Of a stretch of 64,000 bases of DNA, positions 57,477 to 64,000 are shown piece by piece. The position numbers were made by a program, and so were the translations under genes. Positions within the stretch are counted from its first letter, which is position 1. Each line of letters begins with the position of its first letter. Source of the DNA: a virus; IMG/VR virus record IMGVR_UViG_3300006316_000001, positions 42,816-106,815 of that record; one strand, written 5' to 3'. The notes under the pieces were generated by a model, which saw nothing but the letters and a program-made list of their open reading frames with translations, ran no database searches and had not been told where the DNA came from.

Positions 57477-59324
57477 TTATAGATAATTATTGATGAACCA
57501 TTGTACGGTGGTTGGAATATCCATCGAATGATCCACCCAAACCGCCCTAACGCCACCATAACCGTTAGTGCCTTCGATGCAACGCTCTGCCTTCACTCGC
57601 GTTTCTTCCCATTTGGACTCAACGTTCTTGGTGTTCGGTGTTTTACCTTGAGCTGCGTTGCGTTTCACTAGACGTTCCATGCACACTTCTAGAGGTGTAT
57701 CCATGAATAGCATATGAGGCGTCATACCCATTTCTTTAAAACGATCAATGTGCCATCGACTAGAACTCAGTACCACACCTTCCATCATGATATGATAATC
57801 GTCGAATTCCGGTCGCCCCATGATGATATCCAACGCTTGTTCCATTGTAGCTCTAACCAATGTATCGCATCCAGCAATGTTGGTTCCAGGAGTGTAGTCC
57901 CCAATAAGGATGATTCCAAGATTGGGTAGTACCGTGGCGAATCCAGATTTCTTGGTTGTGGCTTGGAAACCTTTAGACATATTCCCAGACAACCAAGCGA
58001 ACTCTGTTGAGAGAAGGTACGCATCAGTGTCACGTTCAACGAGTCCCTTGGGGATGGTAGATTTTCCTGAACCATTCGTGCCAAGTAGCTGATACATGGT
58101 ACGGCTCTCACGGTGCCCATACTTAGAACCTGTGTACTCTGGTTTTGGGTCGAAGAGAGTGTCTTCATAAAGGTCGGTTCTTCGTACTTCTGAATCAACA
58201 CGTTTGCGCTCTTTATGGAGTTCAAGTTGCTCATCATCTGTGATTCGCTTACCCATGTAGGGGATAGTGCGGTTTGGATCATTCGGGGCTTCATTTTTTA
58301 CCTTCTTGGGTCTTTTCATATCTTCACCTGTTCCATCAAAACTAACACGCGCACGCGGCTTCTTACCTTCTTTTACTTGTTCATTACAACGAACGTACTT
58401 ACTGAATTCACAGAAGCAGTTCTCTAATGACATCACATTCATTGTGCGATCTTTTGGGTCAAGGTCGGTCATTAAGTTCTCAGTGAACGATGTTCCGAAT
58501 ACTTCATCTTGATTATCACGCAACCAGAATAATAGCTCTTCATCAGTCAAACCATCAGGGTCTGTGAATAGCATACTTAGACCGAGTGAACATCCTGGAC
58601 CAGCGATAGTGAATTCGTTCTCGCTGAACTTATAGTCTGGGCAGTACGTGAAGTCAACAAACATCTGATAGCTCAAAAATTCGCCAATTCCAGGAACATC
58701 CATCAGGATATTACAAACCTCGCGCGGTGATTCTGCTGAGTGGATATCGTCGAATAGACCCTTACCGATCATCCAATCAATTAGAGCCATTGGTCGAGCC
58801 GGAATGTACACCTCACCCGTTAGGCGACCGGATGCAGCCTTCATACCACCAGTATTGAATGCTGATGTGAAGAACACGTAATCTGAGTCACTGGTTTGTT
58901 TAGCCTGTAGAATCTTTTTGCGATCCATCATCCACCCACCATACTCATTCTGAACCCCAGAAAATGAAGCAGGTAGGTTAATCAACTCACACGTTTCCCA
59001 TTTATTGTACAATCGGAATAGGACTAGGTTGATGATGCGCGTGGTCAAACTCAAATCTGTGCGATTACAGATATGTTCGATAGCCCACTTGGTGGCACGA
59101 TCATGCTCGCGTCTAACGTTAGTGAACTTCACATTCTGTAGAATTGTATTGGATGTCCAAGGCGCGGGAAGCTTCATAACATCTTTCTTCAAATGGATGT
59201 TGTAACGCTCGGTTATCCATTCCACCAATAGACCCAGCTTAACTGGGTCCATGGGTGGTTTTGCGTAATGGATCTTACCTTGACTGACGCCACAATATGG
59301 GACATCATGAGGTCTATTTAACAT
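57477..59324 (-). CDS. 5-hydroxymethyl-dU DNA kinase (helical domain + P-loop kinase)
   Basis: A 615-residue two-domain enzyme. Residues 1-310 form the HMUDK helical/HhH domain: KFTNVRREHDRATKWA (66-81), VLFRLYNKWET (101-111), PGIGEFLSYQMFVDF (211-225) and FTIAGPGCSLGLSML (238-252), typical of the aGPT-Pplase clade 1 or hmdU kinase family. Residues 405-615 form a P-loop kinase with GTNGSGKST (415-423). Family members phosphorylate 5-hmdU in phage DNA, the first step toward thymidine hypermodification. The start has AAGGAAATCC upstream and overlaps the previous gene by 11 bases. It implies that the phage makes hmdU-DNA; the hydroxymethylase is not in the window. Confidence 0.87.
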   Translation of the reverse strand: MLNRPHDVPYCGVSQGKIHYAKPPMDPVKLGLLVEWITERYNIHLKKDVMKLPAPWTSNTILQNVKFTNVRREHDRATKWAIEHICNRTDLSLTTRIINLVLFRLYNKWETCELINLPASFSGVQNEYGGWMMDRKKILQAKQTSDSDYVFFTSAFNTGGMKAASGRLTGEVYIPARPMALIDWMIGKGLFDDIHSAESPREVCNILMDVPGIGEFLSYQMFVDFTYCPDYKFSENEFTIAGPGCSLGLSMLFTDPDGLTDEELLFWLRDNQDEVFGTSFTENLMTDLDPKDRTMNVMSLENCFCEFSKYVRCNEQVKEGKKPRARVSFDGTGEDMKRPKKVKNEAPNDPNRTIPYMGKRITDDEQLELHKERKRVDSEVRRTDLYEDTLFDPKPEYTGSKYGHRESRTMYQLLGTNGSGKSTIPKGLVERDTDAYLLSTEFAWLSGNMSKGFQATTKKSGFATVLPNLGIILIGDYTPGTNIAGCDTLVRATMEQALDIIMGRPEFDDYHIMMEGVVLSSSRWHIDRFKEMGMTPHMLFMDTPLEVCMERLVKRNAAQGKTPNTKNVESKWEETRVKAERCIEGTNGYGGVRAVWVDHSMDIPTTVQWFINNYL

Positions 59325-59577
59325 AGAGGATTTCCTTATATGTTGTTCCGTTAGGAGTTACGGTTCGGGTGTGAACCAACTTACCTGAAACGAAAATTTG
59401 TTCTTCGAACATGTATTTATTTAGGTGTAGTTGTTTAACCTCAACCACAAGGTTAGGATCAAACATCAAATCTTCGTGACGCTCAAGAGTGCTGTTCTTT
59501 TCCGTCATAATAAGTAATTCTGAATCAGTTTCTTGGTTTGTGCATGTTTTGTAATCGGGGATGTTATTGATGCTCAT
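59314..59577 (-). CDS. Hypothetical protein
   Basis: An 87-residue protein beginning MSINNIPDYKTCTNQETDSE, with a beta-rich C-terminal half (LVHTRTVTPNGTTYKEILYV). It lies one base after the 58-residue gene and overlaps the DNA-kinase gene by 11 bases, so it is part of that operon. No family is recognised. Confidence 0.72.
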   Translation of the reverse strand: MSINNIPDYKTCTNQETDSELLIMTEKNSTLERHEDLMFDPNLVVEVKQLHLNKYMFEEQIFVSGKLVHTRTVTPNGTTYKEILYVK

Positions 59578-59578
59578 T

Positions 59579-59755
59579 TTAGTATCCTGCCAATTCGTCT
59601 AATGCGTCACAAATATCTTCAATCTTTTCAGTAAGCTCATTCATGTATCGCATACGCTGATTAACATCATGACCGTCACAATCGTTATCAATGTAGCGGT
59701 TGCGTTCTTCGTGAGCTTCATCAAGTTCTTTTTGTAAATCAGGAATGGTTTTCAT
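59579..59755 (-). CDS. Small hypothetical protein (58 aa)
   Basis: A short gene of 58 residues, MKTIPDLQKELDEAHEERN and so on, ending DELAGY. It is acidic and helical, probably a coiled coil. AAGGCT lies 8 bases before ATG 59755, in a leader that is nearly identical to the one before 49794-50339. It is the first gene after promoter copy 8, one base before the next gene. Confidence 0.75.
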   Translation of the reverse strand: MKTIPDLQKELDEAHEERNRYIDNDCDGHDVNQRMRYMNELTEKIEDICDALDELAGY

Positions 59756-59805
59756 AATAAATAGCCTTTTAATGGTAAGGGTTAACCGTTAACCCTATAA
59801 CAACC

Positions 59806-59834
59806 ATTATACTCTTATTTTACGAGAAGTAAAG
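59806..59834 (-). promoter_or_regulatory. Early promoter copy 8 (leftward)
   Basis: -10 TATAAT at 59811-59806, -35 CTTTAC at 59834-59829, spacer 17 bp. The leader hairpin at 59795-59779 is a perfect palindrome, GGGTTAAC-G-GTTAACCC. It drives the 58-residue gene, 59314-59577 and the DNA kinase. Confidence 0.88.
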
Positions 59835-59856
59835 CTTTTTAGCTAAATTTGAATGC

Positions 59857-59880
59857 AAAAAAGGTTCCCCATGGGGAACC
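59857..59880 (-). terminator. Terminator after cell-wall hydrolase gene
   Basis: GGTTCCCC-AT-GGGGAACC (59863-59880) is followed by six Us on the minus strand, directly after the hydrolase stop and ahead of promoter copy 8. Confidence 0.92.
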
Positions 59881-59883
59881 TCC

Positions 59884-60762
59884 TTAACGTGTATAGAACC
59901 AGTGATCGCCATAGCGACCTTTGAACTCCATGGTCTTCCACCACACAGCCTTAGATTTGTACTTATTCAGGTAATGGTCAGCATCACCGACAAGGTTGGG
60001 AATCTGTCTAGTCAGCACCATGTGAGCTATGTAATAAGAGCGAGCTCTAGCATCAGCATCAACCATTTCATCAGAAAGTCCATCAAGAGTCCAACTGAAC
60101 ATTGGTACCCATTTCTTATACTTACTGCTCCATTTCTTTTCCCAAATAACTTCCTTTATGGTGTTTGGCCAATGTCTCTTTTTGACACGATTCAATACAA
60201 CGTAACCTATTTGTGCGATATCAATATCGCTCGCGATTGAACTTCTCTCTTCGAAATATAGGTTTTGAGCCATGTAGTGTAACTCAGCATCACTATATGG
60301 TTTGATGTATGGAGTTTCGCTCATTATCTTGTAGTGCGGTAAAAGAACCGTCCCCTCACCGACCGTCCCCGCATATGCTTTGTAGCAGAAGAATAGAGCC
60401 GTTAGGATGAGAAGGACAACGTGAACCATTATGGTTTGCTTTAGTGATACCAAGCCAACTTCCCTTGGAATTTCCTTCTTCACCTGAATATGTTCCAGAG
60501 GGATTATAACATCATTAATGGAACAGAGAGTTTTACACACGAACTCCATGACGATGTGCTTATCATCGACGCGCATGACAACAGCATCTATTAATTTGAC
60601 ATCATCAAAGTATGTTTGAATCACCGCTAGCATTTTCGGGTGAACGTGCCCATGGTTATTGTGTATCTCTTTGCGCTCATTCTCCGAACTTAGAGCACCA
60701 CAAATTACCTTGTATACTGGATCACCAATATCAATGGTCCAAGAATTGCCAATCTTATTCAT
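59884..60762 (-). CDS. Membrane-anchored SleB-type cell wall hydrolase
   Basis: A 292-residue protein in three parts: a cytoplasmic N-terminal domain (1-105), one transmembrane helix (about 108-130, IMVHVVLLILTALFFCYKAY), and a C-terminal Hydrolase_2/SleB domain (about 165-292) with YFEERSS (candidate catalytic Glu), IAQIGYVVLNRVKKRHWPNT, FSWTLDGLSD and GDADHYLN. The arrangement places the hydrolase in the periplasm. It lies in the early region, apart from the late lysis genes, so it may aid early cell-wall remodelling or superinfection exclusion. The start overlaps the previous stop by ATGA. Confidence 0.82.
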   Translation of the reverse strand: MNKIGNSWTIDIGDPVYKVICGALSSENERKEIHNNHGHVHPKMLAVIQTYFDDVKLIDAVVMRVDDKHIVMEFVCKTLCSINDVIIPLEHIQVKKEIPREVGLVSLKQTIMVHVVLLILTALFFCYKAYAGTVGEGTVLLPHYKIMSETPYIKPYSDAELHYMAQNLYFEERSSIASDIDIAQIGYVVLNRVKKRHWPNTIKEVIWEKKWSSKYKKWVPMFSWTLDGLSDEMVDADARARSYYIAHMVLTRQIPNLVGDADHYLNKYKSKAVWWKTMEFKGRYGDHWFYTR

Positions 60763-61106
60763 TTGATACCTCTCACCATTCTTAACATGTCATAGTCCAT
60801 CTTGAAAATTTCAATATCACCCCCAAGTCGGTTAATGGTTTCCGCCATTGCGTTACCAAGAATCAAATATTTTCGGAATAGGTATAGATTTCCTTCCTTC
60901 GCGTATGTTTTGGCCATATGCGCGTAGAAGTCATATTCGCCAGTATAGCCGTTGATGAATTTGTCCCTTGTGATTGTGATGGTGTTACCGTTGTTCGTTT
61001 CATAAGAAACGCTAGTTACCGATTTATCTAGGAATAGATTATGAAAGCGACGACTCTTCATACACCTAATTAAATCTCTAATTTCTAAAAAGTCTGAATG
61101 TTTCAT
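60759..61106 (-). CDS. Hypothetical protein
   Basis: A 115-residue protein, MKHSDFLEIRDLIRCMKSRR, mixed helical and basic, ending YDMLRMVRGIK. AAGGAAA ribosome site. It is coupled (ATGA) to the membrane hydrolase gene and lies downstream of a terminator-like hairpin at 61128-61153. The function is unknown. Confidence 0.75.
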   Translation of the reverse strand: MKHSDFLEIRDLIRCMKSRRFHNLFLDKSVTSVSYETNNGNTITITRDKFINGYTGEYDFYAHMAKTYAKEGNLYLFRKYLILGNAMAETINRLGGDIEIFKMDYDMLRMVRGIK

Positions 61107-61127
61107 TTTTATTTCCTTAATAAGCTT

Positions 61128-61153
61128 AAAAAGGACGGCTTTGGCAAGCCGCC
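61128..61153 (-). terminator. Terminator-like hairpin in the leader of promoter 9
   Basis: On the minus strand GGCGGCTT-GCCA-AAGCCGTCC is followed by TTTTT, and a flanking AGCTTAAA/TTTAAGCT extends the stem. It lies downstream of promoter copy 9 and upstream of the first gene, the reverse of the order seen at other copies, so it may be an attenuator. Confidence 0.75.
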
Positions 61154-61186
61154 AGATTTAAGCTAACTAATTACCCTATACCATTC

Positions 61187-61215
61187 ATTATACTCTAATT
61201 GAACGAGAAGTAAAG
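61187..61215 (-). promoter_or_regulatory. Early promoter copy 9 (leftward)
   Basis: -10 TATAAT at 61192-61187, -35 CTTTAC at 61215-61210, spacer 17 bp. It lies 7 bases from the stop of the 61223-61675 gene. The usual leader hairpin is replaced by the terminator-like hairpin at 61128-61153. Confidence 0.85.
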
Positions 61216-61222
61216 GGTTTTG

Positions 61223-61675
61223 TTATAGAATTTGTTGGTAAGCTTCGTTCTTTGTTAGTTCAAAGCCCTTCATCGCAATACCTTCAGAATATAGCTGTAA
61301 ATTGCGATCATTTTCAACAGGTATCGTTTTGAGAACTTCTTCTTCGAATTTGTAAAGAAGATTATCGCCCCCGCGACGAATCTTATTCATGCTCATAATA
61401 TGGGCAATCATATGATATGCGTCAATCGAACCACCTTCAGATTCCACCATGTCAACATAATCATTAACTGACTCAGTGACCTCATCGTGTATCTTATCGA
61501 CGATTATGAATAACATATCGGTCGATTTGACGTGATCAACATCGAACGGTAAAACGCATGTGACGGTTTCGGCTACTGGGCACTCCACTGACACAATGAT
61601 CGCAGCTTCGCCTTCTTCTCGAAGGACATCACTGTACTTTCCTGGAACGTGACTTGTTAAGATTTGTAGATTCAT
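61223..61675 (-). CDS. Hypothetical protein
   Basis: A 150-residue acidic protein, MNLQILTSHVPGKYSDVLRE, with a ribosome site AGGTG, 8 bases after the dCMP deaminase stop. The helical C terminus includes HIMSMNKIRRGGDNLLYKFE. No motif is recognised. It is the last gene of the helicase-glutaredoxin-deaminase operon. Confidence 0.75.
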   Translation of the reverse strand: MNLQILTSHVPGKYSDVLREEGEAAIIVSVECPVAETVTCVLPFDVDHVKSTDMLFIIVDKIHDEVTESVNDYVDMVESEGGSIDAYHMIAHIMSMNKIRRGGDNLLYKFEEEVLKTIPVENDRNLQLYSEGIAMKGFELTKNEAYQQIL

Positions 61676-61683
61676 TTTGACAC

Positions 61684-62364
61684 CTATAATAAGATCAATT
61701 TACCATCGGATTCAGACAACACACCATCAACATGAACATATGTGACGTTGCGTCTCATCATATCGGATGTGTTTTCTGAGGTACGCCCGTATGGTACACC
61801 ATAAACCACACGTGAAACGCCTGAGTTTGCTATGTTTTTGGAACAGTCAGCGCAAGGTTGGTGAGTACAATATAATGTACCGCCTTGGATATCATCACGA
61901 TTCGAATGCAGCAACGCATTCATCTCAGCGTGTATTTCATGCTCAGAAGACCATTTGTGATGCTTATCGTACAATTCCTTCAGTTTGTTTGTGCCCAATA
62001 TCTCGCAACCAAGTCTAATTTCTTGCTTGATTGCCTCAACCTCTTCTTCGAAGTTGGGGAAGCGGTCACAACAATTACTATCACCTGCGGGTGTGCCATT
62101 GTAACCTGACGCTACAATACGACCTTGACTGTTAACGATGATGCACCCAACCTGATGCTTAACGCACTTGCTTTGGAGCGACTCAATGTAAGCCTGTCTC
62201 AGCCGTGTTTCGTCAAATTTCTCTATTTTGGTAATTTTAATTCTGGGTAAAGTACCAATATCTTCCATAGATTTTAAGCTCGCTTCCCATTTAACATCGT
62301 TAATATCTGGATTTGGAAAACATTCATCACACATTTCAGGGCTGGACCGCCCATGCTCGCACGC
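61684..62364 (-). CDS. dCMP deaminase
   Basis: A 226-residue deaminase. Zinc ligands and catalytic Glu lie in HAEMNALLHS (HAE) and CTHQPCADCSK (PCxxC). VGCIIVNSQGRIVASGYNGT is the usual substrate-binding segment. An N-terminal CEHGRSSPEMCDEC cluster is an added zinc site. It converts dCMP to dUMP, the precursor for dTMP or hydroxymethyl-dUMP, consistent with the hmdU kinase in this genome. The start at 62364 has GAGGT upstream; an earlier in-frame ATG (62412) would overlap glutaredoxin. Confidence 0.93.
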   Translation of the reverse strand, partial: ACEHGRSSPEMCDECFPNPDINDVKWEASLKSMEDIGTLPRIKITKIEKFDETRLRQAYIESLQSKCVKHQVGCIIVNSQGRIVASGYNGTPAGDSNCCDRFPNFEEEVEAIKQEIRLGCEILGTNKLKELYDKHHKWSSEHEIHAEMNALLHSNRDDIQGGTLYCTHQPCADCSKNIANSGVSRVVYGVPYGRTSENTSDMMRRNVTYVHVDGVLSESDGKLILL

Positions 62365-62368
62365 CATA

Positions 62369-62611
62369 CTACTTACCTCGTAAAAATCGGTTAAGTTCTG
62401 CCGCACCACCAATCATCTCATCATCGATGAATATCATTGGGAATGTTTTGTGGTTGTGCGTTTCCGCCAACTTTCTGAACTCTTCTTCCGTATAGTCCTT
62501 GCCTAGAGACTTGTAGGTGAAGTTCATTTGGTGTCGTTTTAGCATTGATTGTGCGCTAACGCAGAACTGACAGAATTCTTTACCTAAAACTGTGATGTTT
62601 GGATTTGCCAT
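62369..62611 (-). CDS. Glutaredoxin
   Basis: An 80-residue thioredoxin-fold protein with active site CQFC (residues 14-17), cis-proline segment TFPMIFIDDEMIGG and a C-terminal helix. Phage glutaredoxins reduce ribonucleotide reductase. It is a member of the helicase-deaminase operon, with AGGAG upstream. Confidence 0.93.
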   Translation of the reverse strand: MANPNITVLGKEFCQFCVSAQSMLKRHQMNFTYKSLGKDYTEEEFRKLAETHNHKTFPMIFIDDEMIGGAAELNRFLRGK

Positions 62612-62620
62612 GATATTCTC

Positions 62621-63898
62621 CTATATTGCAAATTCGGTACGGAAACGTGAACGTGTTGTTGCCGTGTACAATAATTGTTTAATCTCCATCGTCGCACCAA
62701 AGCGGATGAAGTCGGGGGTATATACAAATGTATAATCGAATGTTGAGCCTTGTGACTTATGAGCCGTCATAGCGTAAATGTGCTTGAACTCCGAAAATGC
62801 TTTCTTCAGCGCCCAGAATTTCTTCCAATGCATTCGTGAGTTGGCTGAGTCTGATCGAGCCTTACCTGCGATAATTTGTAGTCGCTCATTATACTTGGCC
62901 ATGTACCCCTTCTTAACGATCTTACATGTATGAATCTCGTTATCGGTTAGGGAGTCCATTTTGATTAGCCAACAATCAACTTCGTACGAATTGCACCAAT
63001 AGTCTTCGACTTGGAGGATACGCATTTCCTCAGCATTCTTCCAGCCCATCTCACCTTCACCACCACCCATTTCTTGTGCAACGATAATTTCACCAACGCG
63101 CCATTCTTCAACATCAACCCCGAAAATCTTTTGTCTGATGTAATTGTTGATGACGTCAACCTGATGGTTTGTGTATGCAATACAACGACAGTAGTCGGGG
63201 TCTTTTCTGAACATGTCAGTTTTATACATATTGACAAGTCGCTCTAACCATTCATGGCGGTCGGTGGCCATTACACCATTACCATGCTCATCAAGATCTG
63301 TGGTGATCTGTGGAAAGTTGCTGTACTCATCTTCCTGACAAAGACGAAACGCTGTAGCCAATTTGATGATAGGGTTATCTTCGGCTTGACGCACAACTTC
63401 AGTAAGTTCGCTGATATTTGAAACATCAGTAAATACCTTACTGACTTCTCCAGGAGCAGAACCAACGGGGCTGATCTGAGCTTTATCGCCAACGAAGATA
63501 ATCTTAGCTGACATGGCATCAAGAATGTACATCAGAATTTCATCACCGAGCATTGAAGATTCATCAATGATTAGTACATCGAAAACCTTCTCTTCATTGA
63601 ACGGTTCTTTCACAAGAACTTCATCACCTTCAACTTGCTTCATCATTAGACCAAGAGTTGAGTGAATTGTGCGATTATCAATACCACCTGAGCGATCAGT
63701 GCCTAGATTGAGTTCTTGGATCATTCGGCGAATGACCTTAACTGCTTTGTGGGTAGGTGCTGCGATACACACTGTTTTGTAGCGTGGAATCTTGTCAACG
63801 ATGTAATTCACCACCGTAGTCTTACCTGAACCTGCCGGACCGATGAGCGTATGGAACCTATTCTCTTGATCGAACCCTTTACTATTGATAACCTCAAG
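62621..63898 (-). CDS. SF1 DNA helicase (Dda/RecD-like), N terminus lost
   Basis: About 425 residues are visible. Walker A is GPAGSGKTT (about 63851-63825). Walker B is DVLIIDESSML, motif III IIFVGDKAQISPVG, and the last motifs AMTAHKSQGSTFDYTFVYTP and LLYTATTRSR, the order of T4 Dda/RecD2-like 5'-3' helicases. The frame continues past the helicase similarity at 63898 into foreign-looking sequence with a stop at 63946, so the native N terminus is missing or replaced. It is the first visible gene of its operon. Confidence 0.85.
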   Translation of the reverse strand, partial: LEVINSKGFDQENRFHTLIGPAGSGKTTVVNYIVDKIPRYKTVCIAAPTHKAVKVIRRMIQELNLGTDRSGGIDNRTIHSTLGLMMKQVEGDEVLVKEPFNEEKVFDVLIIDESSMLGDEILMYILDAMSAKIIFVGDKAQISPVGSAPGEVSKVFTDVSNISELTEVVRQAEDNPIIKLATAFRLCQEDEYSNFPQITTDLDEHGNGVMATDRHEWLERLVNMYKTDMFRKDPDYCRCIAYTNHQVDVINNYIRQKIFGVDVEEWRVGEIIVAQEMGGGEGEMGWKNAEEMRILQVEDYWCNSYEVDCWLIKMDSLTDNEIHTCKIVKKGYMAKYNERLQIIAGKARSDSANSRMHWKKFWALKKAFSEFKHIYAMTAHKSQGSTFDYTFVYTPDFIRFGATMEIKQLLYTATTRSRFRTEFAI

Positions 63899-64000
63899 CG
63901 GCCCAAGGAAATGAACGCCAAGCAGCAGCGGCGCCAGTTGGATCTACTCAAGAGCCTCAACCAAAAACATTTTGAGGCCAATCCCTTTGAGGAATCACTG
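63899..64000. other. Sequence of different character at window end
   Basis: From about 63896 on, base composition and codon style change: GC-rich CAG/GCC codons instead of AT-rich phage usage. The plus strand has an open frame to the end (KRPKEMNAKQQRRQLDLLKS and so on) in a style unlike the phage proteins. The minus-strand helicase frame meets a stop here. A chimeric join or unrelated insertion is possible. Confidence 0.45.

Noticed and set aside
1-64000. CRISPR array, integrase, transposase or lysogeny repressor
   Set aside because: No regularly spaced repeats of CRISPR type and no matching protein motifs were seen on either strand.

Overview
This window is a tailed double-stranded DNA phage, a siphovirus with an HK97-type head and a lambda-like tail. 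No host chromosomal gene, integrase or lysogeny repressor is visible, so a virulent phage is likely. Marker-gene style and base composition suggest a gammaproteobacterial, perhaps marine or Vibrio-type, host; that is inference only. Both ends cut through genes, so the window is part of a larger genome.

Layout. Positions 1-3023 hold leftward early genes: small unknown proteins, a phage sigma-70-family factor and a T4 Imm-like superinfection immunity protein. Positions 3113-3625 are a strand-switch region with 8-bp iterons and inverted repeats. Positions 3626-7595 run rightward: a second major-capsid-like gene lacking most of the delta domain, an endonuclease VII homologue, tRNA-Asn, hairpin-rich noncoding DNA, a tRNA-Met-like gene and an HNH nuclease. 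Positions 7647-43918 are the late block: a GIY-YIG-like protein in the small-terminase position, TerL, portal, protease, capsid, connectors, two tail-tube paralogues, a tail chaperone pair with a -1 frameshift site, tape measure, tail tip, a 2387-residue appendage protein, three related fibre proteins, a holin/M15 endolysin cassette and a last fibre-like protein. A bidirectional terminator at 44037-44074 separates these from the leftward early genes (44083-63898).

The early block carries replication and nucleotide genes (ligase, DexA-like exonuclease, Dda/RecD-like helicase, glutaredoxin, dCMP deaminase) and, at 50469-59324, a cluster that looks like a thymidine hypermodification pathway. It holds a 5-hydroxymethyl-dU DNA kinase, an amino acid:DNA transferase-like protein, a class II glutamine amidotransferase, two paralogous amidoligase-like proteins (one broken by an in-frame amber codon), a GNAT acetyltransferase, a Cys-cluster protein and, remarkably, a BCCT-family transporter. 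The dCMP deaminase would feed dUMP to such a pathway; a dUMP hydroxymethylase is not in the window. The substrate and the final modified base cannot be read from sequence.

Regulation. Leftward transcription is organised by at least nine near-identical sigma-70-type promoters. Each has GTAAAG and ATTATA (as read on +) 17 bp apart, and most are followed at once by a 5'-leader hairpin whose two arms vary together between copies. Terminator hairpins precede several copies. The final ~100 bases of the window differ in character from the phage sequence and may be a chimeric join.
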